Notes: generated by a model not told the origin, from the sequence alone. A stretch of 64,000 nt of DNA from Lineus longissimus (GCF_910592395.1 NC_088311.1:25266646-25330645), one strand, 5' to 3'. Numbered from the stretch's first letter, positions 35,701 through 48,215 are shown. Made by a program: numbers and translations.

Positions 35701-38700
35701 TGTATTGCAGTGTTCTTACGAACATCATGCTGGGTGTTATGTTTTGCTGTGTCTGCTGTGCTGGTGTGCGTTGATAAACTGAAACGATGTCATAATCTTC
35801 TTAGTTGTGATTTATCGTATTGCTGCAAAAGTTATAAATTTTCATCGGGCATTGTCTCAGATAATCTGGCCTTTGGGACAAAGGCAGATTCATCAAGCTT
35901 GGATCATTAAAAATGAGCTTATACTTAAGTCTAATCACTTCTTCATTGGTCTTTGTTTGGGCCAGACGTGATTGGATTTTGAAGGGGAAGGAGTCTTATT
36001 CTGACATTTGTGGCCAGTCTGACATCTCTTTGGCGGAGACATGATCAAAGTGTCACTAGTTGTCCCCTTGAGACAGAAGGCTGACAGGATATTGTGTATC
36101 GTTATGGGACTGTGGAGTAATCCTCTCCCCCGGAGTTGATCATTGCACTGTTTTCTTCTGTGGCAATGTGATTTAGACGTTGGAAGCTTGTGTGCGTGTG
36201 AGGGACTGGTCTAGATTGATGTTTTGGTAGACCTTAAAAACTTGGGTCAATACAGGCATGGAGTTTTATAAAGTGCATTGGCCAGTTCATTCCTGTGTTT
36301 GGTTCATACGTCTTGGAAGTGACCCACAATCTGTGTAAAGTAGATTCATTACAATTTTTCCAGTGGAGTATTTTCTTAAAAAGAACTCTGATTGTGACAA
36401 ATTTGTATCTTTGCTTAGGACTAAAAATTAGGTGTTGACATTGCTTAGTCCCTTGTTGTTGTGCCCAGGCCTGGGACGGACTAAATTACACTTCGGGACT
36501 TGACATTGGACAATTGGTGTATAACTCAGTGTTGAGATTGGGGCACATCTGTTAGCTGTTCCCATCGAAACAGAATTCCATCCCAATCTCAAAGCGGATT
36601 TGAACTCTATCTCCTCATTTGTAGAATTTTCAATTCTTTGACCTGGTAGTTAACACTTTGTCTTAAGTGTCACTTATCAATTAGCACGAGAGGACCCACT
36701 CCTGGTAAATGATTCATGTTAAAGGTCACACCTGAGCTTTGATCTTCCATTTATCAAGGACCTATTGTGACTGATTTGATTATCACATTTGGACGGATGC
36801 ATTATAGTGTGAATCTAGAGGTGCTGATTTCTCATATTTTCTTGGGATTTGTCAAAATGTAGTATTGGTTGCCTTTCTTGGATAAATTGTGCAACATATA
36901 ATTCTTGTTTCTGATTCCATACATCATTTGTGGTGAATTAAGGATCCAAAGATATTTCCATAATGTGGTTAAATTGGATAAAGTCTTCTGATGACATTTC
37001 AATGAGCAGTCACTCTGACTGCCCAGAGCGTATCAGCCATGATAAAGTCGTTGACTGGCTCGTCAGATACTTTCCCTGTTTACATGTGAGAGATGAATCA
37101 TCTTCGCACAGTCCTCAACGTCATTCGGATTTGGAAGCATGGACGCATGAACGTCCGTCGGGCCATCAGTCTTGGAATTATTCATCCTATAGCAGTGGTT
37201 GTTACGCTTGCGGAGAAGCACATGTAGGTTGTGTTACGAATGTTGAAATGTCCTGTGATATAGCATCAAAGTGCAGACGCTGTTGTGGAGTTACAGATTG
37301 GAATTCATAACCGAGTGGCTCTGGATGATTCTGCTCCGGATCCAATCTTGACACTAGAGGCGCTGTTTTAGATCCTTTAGTTTCGTGATTGTGTGCGAGT
37401 TTGCGCTTTGATCTCGTTAGAATGCTTATTGCTTTAGATACAAGTCTTTGATTATTGAACTCTAAGAAGTGTTTTATTTGGGAATTGATTTACTGAACCA
37501 TTGCTTCTTACATTTCAGGATGATGTCACAATCAGGGTGCCCAGATCCAGAAGTAGAGCCAGGTACGTTGATTTGCGAAAAGAAGTTTTCGATTTTTGGC
37601 CATGATAGTTGCTGTGTTAGATTTAAAATGATGTTTAGAATGAGTTGAAATTGAAACTTTCATTGCCGGCTTCCTGCTGTAGTGGAGAGCACCGTAATTC
37701 CTGATCACTTCATCTGTAATCAGATCAAGAGAGAATCGAGAATCAAAAAGGATAAAACATCGTGATCTGTTCAATATAGTCAGTTCTGAATTGTACCATT
37801 GATAGTAAGCTTCAAATAGAATAAAGGGCTCCAATGTTAAGGCTTCATCTCACTCCCTACCATGATTTTCCAGTCCTTGCATGTATTTTAGCTAATCCAC
37901 TTTTGATTGAAATATCTTTGATTCACATTCTGACATTTTCATTCACCAAGCACTCCAATTGTTGTCCTCTTCGCTCTTGCCCAAAGTGGTGCTGCCGTTG
38001 ACATGGACTCTGACTCCTCCTCCGTAACGAAAGGTTTTACATGTAGGGGTAGTGAGTTTGTGGGTCATTGTATGTGCCAGGATGAGCAGGGGTAGTGAGT
38101 TTGTGGGGGATTGTATGTGCCAGGATGAGCAGGGGTAGTGAGTTTGTGGGTCATTGTATGCGCCAGGATGAGCAGGGGTAGTGAGTTTGTGGGTCATTGT
38201 ATGCGCCAGGATGAGCAGGGGTAGTGAGTTTGTGGGGGATTGTATGTGCCAGGATGAGCAGGGGTAGTGAGTTTGTGGGTCATTGTATGCGCCAGGATGA
38301 GCAGGGGTAGTGAGTTTGTGGGTCATTGTATGCGCCAGGATGAGCAGGGGTAGTGAGTTTGTGGGGGATTGTATGTGCCAGGATGAGCAGGGGTAGTGAG
38401 TTTGTGGGTCATTGTATGTGCCAGGATGAGCAGGGGTAGTGAGTTTGTGGGTCATTGTATGTGCCAGGATGAGCAGGGGTAGTGAGTTTGTGGGTCATTG
38501 TATGTGCCAGGATGAGCAGGGGTAGTGAGTTTGTGGGTCATTGTATGCGCCAGGATGAGCAGGGGTAGTGAGTTTGTGGGTCATTGTATGCGCCAGGATG
38601 AGCACTTCCTTGTGTACTTGTTCAGGACTCATGAAGAGGACGATTTTAATACCAGAAAAACAACAAACGTCAGGTGAAACAATAACAGTGAAACCCACCA

Positions 38701-41700
38701 TGCCTCACAAGATCCATTGTGTCGTTGTAACACTCTTTGCTGTCTCAGTGTCACTAGTGTCAGCTTGCTTCACTTTTCATCATTCCTGCCATTGTTGGTG
38801 TCGGTGGTCGAGCGTCTCATCCGCTTCCTCTCTCTGCTTCCAGCCACAGGCGTTCACCAGGGACAGAAGAGCTGGCCAACCCTGGCTACCGTCGTCAGAC
38901 ATATTCCTCTCTTTTCCATTCTAGGTCACCGTCACCCGTACTGTGTGAACGATTTGATGATCTGAAGCTTCAAGACTTAGATTACCATGACGATGACGTG
39001 AAGCCACCATTTGTTGTACGCCAGGTATTAGATGTCACCGCTACTAGATTTAGAATGTCATTGGTATTTTTAAAGTTAGGAAAATACTGTACCTATTATG
39101 ATGTGCCAAAGACCTAAAATATCCAAGCCTTGGGGCCGAGTCAGTATGCTCTTCTCTCTGAAACAAGGTTTTTGCCCCACACTGGTCGAGCAAGGAGCAC
39201 TGTGAACCAGGAGTAAGACAGAATATTGCAACTCGGAGACTGACAGAGGACAACCCACCACCTGACAACTTTGTGGACACAGTATTGAATTCATTGAAAT
39301 AAGAATCTGTAGAATGTTATAATTCAAGTCAGGTGGTGTTTTTGAATGACATCATGAACTGACCCCTGTGATAACCTTTGACAGTATGGCGTGTACTCAT
39401 ATGAATAATGTCATCTATGAACCTCCTCTCTTGCCTCGTCTTTCAGCTTCAACCAAGTCTAATTGGGCGTAAACCAGGCAGCGGGCCATCGAGCACCTTC
39501 AAGTCTGAACAGCGCTTCAAGAGGAGTCAGAGCCCACGAAGACCAAGATCTGTGTCTCCATCCAGGAGATCCAAAATAACAAGAGGTATATATCTGTTAT
39601 TCTGTATGATTGACGTCTGCCTAATGTTATGTAAATGAGCTTTTTAAATGACTTTGATCATGGCCATCATCACACCTTTACCCTTAACATGTATTAAGAA
39701 CTGTTGTGTTGTGTGATGAATTCCAGCTCCTGATCTGAGAGTCATGAACTATGCTTTAAAAGGATTATTAACTATGACTGGCGGCGGTGAATGTGAATTA
39801 CCAAATAGGTGTCATGGATTCGTTCAAATGAATTAGATAATAGATTGAGAGAGGTATTATGGCTGTGGTTCATGTGTATAGAGGATTAGATCCTGTCATT
39901 TACTTTCTGGTTTACATTTGGACTTATAGTTTTGCATTGGCACTTCCAAAACTCAATAGTATTCTATTTATAGTACTGAGCAGACTTGGAGATCAATGTC
40001 ATGAATATCTCTGTAGAAGTAGTGCATTGCTGGAGGGATGAACATTAGTTTTCTTGTGCTATTCTCTGTTTGATGTTTAAAGTCTGTGGCTTAAAGCTGA
40101 ACTCTCTCCGCAAAAGTTCAATGTTTGGAAAGGATTGTCCATGAAGGCAGACGTGAAACATGCCCTGTTGCTCCCATCCTTTTCCAATGCCATGTTGATT
40201 GGCAACACCAGTCAAGCTGGTCTTAGTGATTGGGCCTATCAGGTTTTGGGCTAGTCTTTGGGGCTTGTACTTGTCTACTAGGCTGGGTTTGTGGAGACAG
40301 TTCAGCTTTAATAAGTCTGTGTTTGTCTTGTTGAAGTCTATGTGATGCTTATTTGCTGTTTAGTTAGAGTAGATTTGGACGGGGTGTTAGACAGCTTGAA
40401 TGAAGATGGGTTGTTTGCTACCATCTCTGTGTCTAGGATTCCAGAAGTCCTAGAATAGAAGAACCTGATTCGCTTCCAGCATCTTTTGGGGTAAAACGTT
40501 TCAGCTGGAACATGTATAAGGAAAGTTTGAGCTAACATATGGTGTCTATCAACACTCTTTGTACTGTTCTTTGCACACTGTAATTCTACATCATAGACGG
40601 TGCATTGATTAACGAGATCTTGTTGCAAATAGGAAGCCTGTCTGTAAGGACTGTGTCTGATGTGCATGTTCTGTGAATGTGTTATTTGCAGATCCCCCAA
40701 AACAAGAGAAAGATAAAAAGTCTTACACGTACCATCCAAGGTCGTGTTCTGCTTACAAATGCGTCAAGGTTGTTATCATCATTATTTGGCAGGATGAGTT
40801 TGCATGTTGATCAGCTCAGCTTCTGATTGTCAAAACCAAAGTAGAGAGGCCTTATGTTTTGGAAACTAGGAATAGCAGTTCTTGCTAACCTTGATACAGT
40901 TGTAGCAGCTAGCGTACAAGGATCTGCCTTGATGAATTGCAGATCTTGTTGAACAGCATTGTTACAAGTCATTTAAGGCATTGGTTTGATAATGATAGGC
41001 TTTGTTGGCTTTGATGTGCAGTCTCATTCATGTGATGTACAGTTTGTGTGCTTGGGTCTGTCCTGGGTGATCCTATAATACAATACAATATGGTAGGAAA
41101 GTGTCTTTTTGGAAATGAGCTGATCTGAAGAGCTAGAAGACCCAATAACAGTTGACAGCACTGTTCAACTTTCAACACGTCTCCTGGTCAGCGAAGCCAA
41201 GTGGCAGACATGGATGTCAAGTCTGGCTGTCGGTGATTATGTCTGCCAGACTTGGATGTCAAGTCTGGCTGTCGGTGATTATGTCTGCCAGACATGGATG
41301 TCAAGTCTGGCTGTCGGTGATTATATCTTGCTAACTTGCAAGCTCCTGATAACAGTTACACAGTGTCAGTGGTCATCCTGAAAGGTTCTGAAATCAGTCC
41401 TTATAAGACTGGAAAACTTCAATCAAATTTTACTCTTCATTTCCAAAAAGTGATATTTCTGACCGTATGCTGTGTTCTTCATTATGTTCATGCACTTGTT
41501 GAGCAGGGTGGTAAACTGACTTTATTGAGAGCTTGGGGATTGATGACATTTTGACGATACCAATGAGTTGATTTACTAGGAAAGATGAGGTAAATAGACA
41601 TTAATATTGAGAGTAGAAACATCCACTGGGAAATGAGTGACTTCTATTTCCCTTAGATTGGAAGTAATTTTGGAAGAGCCCTTTGAAGGTGTTTGGCATC

Positions 41701-44700
41701 ACAACAGGAATGGCCACCCTGCTCAAAATGACAGCTTGAAGAACATTGCCGATGTCTTCTCACAAGTCGGAGATCTGATTAACCGTTTTCTTCCCGTTGC
41801 TAAATGTAGTGTATTGTCCACATTGCCTGTATCCCCACACCGACGCGAGCTGCACCGTCTGTCAGCTGTACAAGCGCTACACCGGCAAGACCTACTGGGG
41901 ACACAGGTATACCTATCATCCGGCGGGACACAGGCATATGACGACAAAGGTAACACTTCATCTTGTGACGTGGAGGTGCAATTACTGGTCAAACTCGCCA
42001 AAGCTCTGAGGGAAACAGAAAGGGGCCAAAGGCAACACTCTCCACAGTTTTAAGGCTCCAGCAAAACTGTCTTTTCATCTTCAAGATTCACCCCAAACGG
42101 GCTGAGGGCTTGAGGGATAATCCCAAAATCCTGGACATAACATTTAGGAATGGACTACAATTGAACTTGGGTTCTCTAACCTCGGCTTTGATCAGTGGTT
42201 TCAACTCCAGTCCTTCCTCTCACCTAACACCTCGCTTGCCCTGCACTGACCACGCTTCCACTGCTCTCCGCCCCTCAAGGTGACTCCTCACGCGTGTCTT
42301 TGTGCTCATTGCTGATTTTCCTTTTAGGCCGTTATGGGGTATACGACCGATCTTATCATGGTAATGGGAATCAGGTAACAGCCTATCTTATTTTATCACT
42401 CTAGGTGTTGGGTGCTATTAAGGCTTGATCATACACAGCTACCCCAGTTTTGGCCAGAACTTAAAATGGAAACAATCAGAACTCCTTCAAAATGAAGTGA
42501 ATGCCAATATGAACGTTGAGAGTCTGTCCTCTGGAAAACAAAGAACTGACTCTAACTCTTGAAATTGACATTCAATTCGATTCAGTTCGATGGATCAGAT
42601 TCTTTGAATAATGTGGAAATGGGCTCGGTCTCTGAAGCAGGAGTCCCAGGGGTTCTCTTTGGTTGACAGGCCCTCCCACTTAACTCTGCTGTCCTGCAGT
42701 AGTGGAGCGGTGTTGGACAAAGGAAGCCTGTTGTTTGCAGTGCCACACAGTACTTCCACTGGCCTGGAATGGCCCAGTGTAGTGAGGTGCACTCCTTGAA
42801 AGAAACTTGGTCTGAATATGAGAAATGGATGAGTTGGGAAATCTTGTTTCGTACGAGTAGCATAGTGTAGTTATGTAGCCCAGTATGTTGCACTTCAGAG
42901 TTGCAGGAGAGAAACTGCTTCTAGTTCCTTTCTCTGAGGTTCTTTGTAAAACTATTGTCTCTTGAAATCCTGCCTCCGTAGCTCAGTTATGCTGACAACC
43001 ATAGCTCTGTTGTTTCACACTTTGGATGTATGCTGTTACAACGATTGAAAGTATCTCTGACACGCCAGAGGAACACAGCGATTCATGTAACGGTCCATGT
43101 AGCTTTCAAAAGTCTGTCAGCTCATGCGTTCAATCATTCCTGAGTGAGGTCAACTCCTGACAGTCTCAGTCAAGTGATCTATGTGAGTGATTGAACAGAT
43201 AAACCATGCCTAACAAGACCTCTGACTTAGAAAGTACATGACAGAGCAGTAGTTGAGTTTCTCGTTACATTTCAGGTGATTAAATCTCCTCGTACATTTG
43301 TTACAAGCGACTTGGATTATGGTGAGTTTGATATTGTTTTTCTCCACCGTGGAGTATAAATGGGTGTATAGGCTTACCTAGGAGGTCAACCTACCATACT
43401 GTGTAGGTGGAGTTATACTCGTAATCCCAAAGTGCTCAGAAACCAGGCCAAGCTTTGACCCAATGAGTCAGTTTCACTTCGGAAGTGGACTTAACTGACA
43501 GTGCTGGTATGTGATCTAGATACATACTCCAACTCTCCGTCACTGGCCATTCCTTTTCACCAAGAGAGAGAACAAGATTAGAGTTGTTAAGGCTACAAAA
43601 CCATTGAGAACGCTGCCACGATATTGTGATATGTATGAATTACATTTTCAGACTACTTGGTGGAGGACACTCTCCCACGAGACCCGCTCATGACTAAGCC
43701 AATCAGACGATCACCAAGCCCACCATTCCTTCCACGAACACCTCTCAGGGACAGCTTTCACGACCGGCATATTGCTAATCTCATCGATGAACGAGTGCAG
43801 AGGGCTATTGATAGGAATAGGATGGCTCGTTATGTGAGTATTCTGGAGTGATTATTTACACCAATACTCTAAAGTGACTTTGGTTCTCCCTCAAAAAGAT
43901 TTCATTCACCACGTTTGGGAGAGTCCAGTTGATTATATGATGATAAGCTGTAAAGGCCATTGTCTCTGTTCAGAGAGGACTTGTGTCTCTTTATGTATAA
44001 AGCCTCAGTTAGTTTTCTCTTTTGTCCTTCTCTAACTGCATGTTTACTATGACCTCATCCCAATTGATTATCCCCTGTTATTTGGTAAGTGTTCGTGGGC
44101 TGCTGATTTTTGGGTTCATTCAAGGATCACATTACACCATGAAGCCTGGGGACCACATTCAGGATAATTGCTGAGGAGTTGAAGTGAGGCATGCTAGTTT
44201 GTGTGTGGGTGTATTTGTGTATGAGGTTGTTAAATCAAACCATGGTCAGATGGTAAAGAAGCAACTGATTCTCACTATTGTGCCTCCATGATTTAAGGCC
44301 TGATGCATATCTTTTCTTCCTGTCAGTCATCCTTGTACGGTTCCCGAGATCTCAACTACTCCACAACCAGTGTCGGCTTGGACTCCCTCGACCGCCTAGC
44401 ACTCGATTTGGACACCGCCCAATACAGGAGGTATTACCCATAATTCCTGCTGTTGCCAAACAGGTTATTGTCTTCCATTTGTTGCTTCGTGTGCAAAGTT
44501 AACCCTTAACAGACTTAGAATAAATAAAAAATTAACACATGATCTTAACACAAAACAAAAACAAGAAATTAGGAAAGTAAATAATCTCTCAAGGCTGACT
44601 TTTGCGAAGTTCTTCTGCCTGTGAGGCTTCCTGTACAAAGGCAAGCGTGCGGCCATCTATTTCATGTGGTTCTTCCTAAGATCGTATCTGTTCAAGGGTT

Positions 44701-45471
44701 TTCTTCATCCAGTTTTGCATGCTTTCCAGCCTTCGTATTATTAATGCTACATTAGCAAGCATTTGGCCTCAGCTTTGTAATAAAGTCTGTCAAATAGGCA
44801 CATTGGTGCTTAATAGGCACATTGGTGCTTAATAGGCACATTGGTGCTTAATAGGCACATTGGTGCTTAATAGGCACATTGGTGCTTAATAGGCACATTG
44901 GTGCTTAATTGTTTTGCACATTAGTTTCCAGCAATGCTGTATGCCTAATATTGTATTCAGTGAATTCACTCACAATCGGAGCCCAGTTGTTCAAAACGTG
45001 AATACTACTGTCAAATTGTTGTTAGGTTTTGCATGTTGATGTTGGTGATTATCCTTGTTGTTCCAACAATGCTCATTGGCTGTTGACATTGTGTGATATG
45101 AACATTTAATGCCAGCATTCCGCAGAGAAGTTTTCCCCCCCTCTTCTAGGAATAGCTCACAATTGTAAGTTATAGATAAACCATCTCTAATCTAGCAGTA
45201 TACTTAATTATAGTAAAATGACTCATCCAGTTTCCCAAACGTGTAGAACGCATCATGTTTACCAGTAGATTAACTCAACCAGCAGATTATTCCTCTTCAA
45301 ACTCATCCTTTCACCTGTTCTTCTTTCAGGAGATTAAGAGAACTTGACGACTACTGGGCAGAGAAGGCAGCAGACTTTAAGTATCGACACTTGCGCCAAA
45401 AGTTTGATAAAAGTTTAGAGGATTCGTATAGGAGCCAGTATAGGAGAGCACGGAGCACTTGGATAGACTAG
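32737..45471 (+). CDS. SPATA6: Spermatogenesis-associated protein 6, 12 constitutive exons
   Basis: SPATA6 is needed to build the sperm head-tail connecting piece and is found across animals with flagellated sperm. Exons: 32737-32805, 33218-33404, 33695-33861, 34320-34418, 37519-37562, 38844-39024, 39447-39585, 40692-40768, 43276-43321, 43652-43833, 44327-44430, 45330-45471; phases match and give 478 aa (human 488). Family marks: CPGVWLPNKDDVYLS and the FPLTFHTEMRFDKVF segment of the C2-like N-terminal domain, FFELIQL, RDFLYPYP, serine/arginine-rich linkers, the RSPSPPFLPRTPLRDSFHDR motif and a basic C-terminus. The start at 32737 is the first ATG in the open frame that leaves a family-like N-terminus; ATG at 32746 is also possible. 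Two further exon candidates (41810-41949, 42328-42374) are given separately. AATAAA signals lie at 46339 and 47153. Confidence 0.93.
38046..38601. repeat. 43 bp minisatellite in SPATA6 intron, 13 copies with a three-unit higher order
   Basis: Thirteen 43-base units with variants GGGTCATTGTATGTG, GGGTCATTGTATGCG and GGGGGATTGTATGTG. In units 2-8 they follow a repeating three-unit order (129 bases). It sits in the intron before the exon at 38844 and includes no exon sequence. A stop-free minus-strand frame across it is an artefact. Confidence 0.93.
41203..41326. repeat. 42 bp tandem repeat with internal hairpin, 3 copies
   Basis: Three units in a SPATA6 intron. Each holds CCAGACTT or CCAGACAT, a 7-base spacer, and AAGTCTGG, an 8-base inverted repeat able to form a hairpin. 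Confidence 0.85.
41810..41949 (+). CDS. SPATA6: Candidate alternative SPATA6 exon encoding a small zinc-ribbon-like segment
   Basis: A 140-base open stretch bounded by TAG and GTAACA encodes CPHC-x8-CTVC followed by KRYTGKTYWGHR, aromatic- and histidine-rich. The two CxxC pairs look like a zinc ribbon, and the uninterrupted, biased protein sequence argues that it is coding. Its entry phase (1) and exit phase (0) equal those of exon 40692-40768, so it can replace that exon between 39585 and 43276 but cannot be spliced next to it without a frameshift. I do not recall this segment in vertebrate SPATA6. It might instead need an unseen partner exon. Confidence 0.6.
42328..42374 (+). CDS. SPATA6: Candidate alternative SPATA6 micro-exon
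   Basis: A 47-base stretch between TTTTAG and GTAACA reads RYGVYDRSYHGNGNQ in the frame that exits in phase 0 to exon 43276. As with the two exons before it, entry is phase 1 and length is 2 modulo 3. The short length makes this a weak call on its own; the good splice sites and matching phases are the support. Confidence 0.4.
44793..44910. repeat. 19 bp tandem repeat, about 6 copies
   Basis: Six copies of AATAGGCACATTGGTGCTT in the last SPATA6 intron. Confidence 0.9.
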
Positions 45472-45681
45472 TTCATGTATCAGACTAACATTAGGCAGCA
45501 GCATTCATACTTTATTCATGTTTTCTAGGTCTTGACCAGGTAATCAGCACAAACAGTCGTTGACATTGATGTAGTATACCCATCTAGACTACTTCGCTAT
45601 TTCTGGGGGCCATTTGGACAATTTTGTTTTCTTTTTATGTTGAAATGTATAGATTACTTTAGTATATTTTTTGAACGAGGT

Positions 45682-45814
45682 AAGGTAGATTGGGGTATCT
45701 GTAACCCCGGTATAATTGTAGCCCCTACCTATGGTATCGATTGATATCTCCATGCATCAAACAATGCTGGGGCTAAAAAAATAAACCGGGGCTACAAATA
45801 CCCCATTCTACCTT
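45682..45814. mobile_element. 133 bp fold-back element in the SPATA6 3' region
   Basis: Inverted arms 45682-45728 and 45768-45814; the left begins AAGGTAGATTGGGGTAT and the right ends ATACCCCATTCTACCTT. The arms pair along about 47 bases with a few mismatches. If the longer SPATA6 transcript (signal at 47153) is made, it would form a long RNA hairpin. Confidence 0.72.
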
Positions 45815-46079
45815 GCAAGGTCTTCATGTTTAGGTTATTTTAAAGATTATTGTACATGACCATGTATTGCAATAGCTAATTTATTTATCTTTATATTCTA
45901 GCATAGTCAAAACTGAATCCATCCATATTGTTAGTTCGCGCTTATTTTAAATTTTGTAACCGTATAGTGAGTAGTCGTGTTGAATGTACTGCTTTTCATA
46001 GTTTAATACTGGTCGTGACATACCTCATCATATGATTTAGACGTTGACCGTCAAAATGATAGTGATTGATTAGCTTTAA

Positions 46080-46122
46080 CAGAGTCTTTCTATACAGGGT
46101 TAGGTTGTATAGAAAGACTCTG
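46080..46122. repeat. Perfect 17 bp stem hairpin
   Basis: Arm 46080-46096 (CAGAGTCTTTCTATACA) and its exact reverse complement 46106-46122, with a 9-base loop. The right-arm sequence recurs at about 35127-35144 in a SPATA6 intron, so it belongs to a dispersed repeat. Confidence 0.85.
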
Positions 46123-47152
46123 GCTTTAATGAGCATGTTTTAACCCTTTCTCAGTTAGTGTATATAGTTGTATGGAAGGACCAGCTGTCCCATACAATAC
46201 TGTGCAAGTTGCTCATCAACACCACAATTTAGAGTTTCATTCAGTTGAACATGAAAAATGGATCTCGTGTAACTTTTCCTAACTTCACATATCCTTGGTG
46301 TGAGCTGTAAACTGGAATATTTCGAATTTGTGATAGAAAATAAATGGTAAAATCAGGACAGGTTTGAAAGCATGAAGTCTCTCCCAACTCTTATAAACCC
46401 ATTATTTCGTAATTTCCTTGGTAAGAATAGATGTCATACAACACTTTGTTGGGCTGAGTCAGGGAGCTTTCAGGAGCTGGAGCTTCTGTTATTGGTTTTA
46501 CTAAAATTAGGTGAAACATGTTAAATGATATTGATTCTTTTAGATTATTAGGTTATGCTATTAATTGTTACATGATTTCTCACGATAAGTTTATCAAATT
46601 GTAATTTATTTCAATCAGATTGCGACGGTGAAATGATTGCAGGGTGTGCTTTATTTATGTCATTTCATAACATTTCTATCAAATATCGACCAGGAATTTA
46701 TTTTTTACACTTTCAAATATCTATCTGTATAAAGCGGACAGAAACGCTGATCTCGAGTTCATTTTCCAGGTTGTCATGACATCCGTTTATTCTGGGTGTC
46801 TTGGAACAATCTCAAACTTACCAAGTTCAGTGATCAGTCTCCAATGTGCACTACTGGTCTCTACTCCGTGTGTAACATATGGTGTTTGTATGTAATATAC
46901 ATTGACTTATCCTTGCCTGTGTATTAACAGTGTCCTGGAGATAGGCTAATGATAAAGATTATTCATGTTTGTATTTGAAACCTTGCGTGAAGTATCTTTC
47001 CTTTCATGAAACTGTTGATCATTGTGTTTTGATTCTGTCAGGACATCGATAAAATCAAAATGTAAGTCATTGTTTTGTTGTCATCTCAAGAGATATTGGT
47101 TGTCAGTTTTATAAATCTTTAATCCATTATTATTCTGTAGGACATATATTGT

Positions 47153-47158
47153 AATAAA
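47153..47158 (+). terminator. Distal SPATA6 polyadenylation signal
   Basis: AATAAA shortly before the 71 bp array; a nearer AATAAA at 46339-46344 is an alternative. Which one is used decides whether the fold-back element and hairpin at 45682-46122 lie in the mRNA (both signals would include them). Confidence 0.4.
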
Positions 47159-47250
47159 TTATTACCAAGTTACAAGTATTTGCGAAGTTTGTCATTTTCT
47201 GTTACATGTACTGGTAGTTTAAGTGGCCAAGTTGACCAGTTTTCAACCTT

Positions 47251-48215
47251 CAGGGTGTCTCAAAAGACAGTAGGTTGTCCTCCAGCAAGGACACGTTGTA
47301 CTGGAGGAACAACTTTCTATTCAGGGTGTCTCAAAAGACAGTAGGTTGTCCTCCAGCAAGGACACGTTGTACTGGAGGAACAACTTTCTATTCAGGGTGT
47401 CTCAAAAGACAGTAGGTTGTCCTCCAGCAAGGACACGTTGTACTGGAGGAAAAACTTCCTATTCTGGGTGTCTCAAAAGACAGTAGGTTGTTCTCGGGAC
47501 ACGCCACACTGGATAAAGAACTCGCTATTCAGGGTGTCTCAAGAGACAGTAGACCGTTCACCAACAGGGACACGCCACACTGGATAAAGAACTCACTATT
47601 CAGGGTGTCTCAAGAGACAGTAGACCGTTCACCAACAGGGACACGCCACACTGGATAAAGAACTCACTATTCAGGGTGTCTCAAGAGACAGTAGACCGTT
47701 CACCAACAGGGACACGCCACACTGGATAAAGAACTCCCTATTCAGGGTGTCTCAAGAGACAGTAGACCGTTCACCAACAGGGACACGCCACACTGGATAA
47801 AGAACTCGCTATTCAGGGTGTCTCAAGAGACAGTAGACCGTTCACCAACAGGGACACGCCACACTGGATAAAGAACTCACTATTCAGGGTGTCTCAAGAG
47901 ACAGTAGACCGTTCACCAACAGGGACACGCCACACTGGATAAAGAACTCACTATTCAGGGTGTCTCAAGAGACAGTAGACCGTTCACCAACAGGGACACG
48001 CCACACTGGATAAAGAACTCACTATTCAGGGTGTCTCAAGAGACAGTAGACCGTTCACCAACAGGGACACGCCACACTGGATAAAGAACTCACTATTCAG
48101 GGTGTCTCAAGAGACAGTAGGCCGTTCTCCAACAGGGACACGCCACACTGGATGAAGAACTCGCTATTCAGGGTGTCTCAAGAGACAGGAGGTTGTCCTC
48201 CAACAAGGACAAGTT
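47251..48215. repeat. 71 bp minisatellite between SPATA6 and SMG9 3' ends, two subfamilies
   Basis: About 13 units of 71 bases. The first three (type A, AGTAGGTTGTCCTCC) and the last are one variant; the middle units (type B, AGTAGACCGTTCACC) are another, with mixed units at the borders. Each includes TGTCTCAAGAGACA (or CAAAAGACA), a near-palindrome. The array fills the gap between the two convergent genes. Confidence 0.93.

Noticed and set aside
36963-37310. Plus-strand 115-codon open frame, cysteine-rich
   Set aside because: It lies in the SPATA6 intron, has no good flanking splice sites matched in phase, and its protein resembles nothing I know. It could still be an unrecognised alternative exon.
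37943-38455. Minus-strand open frame of 170 codons with short repeats
   Set aside because: It is translation of the 43 bp intronic array of SPATA6; no splice or family support.
42582-42893. Minus-strand 103-codon open frame
   Set aside because: Antisense to a SPATA6 intron with no protein features.
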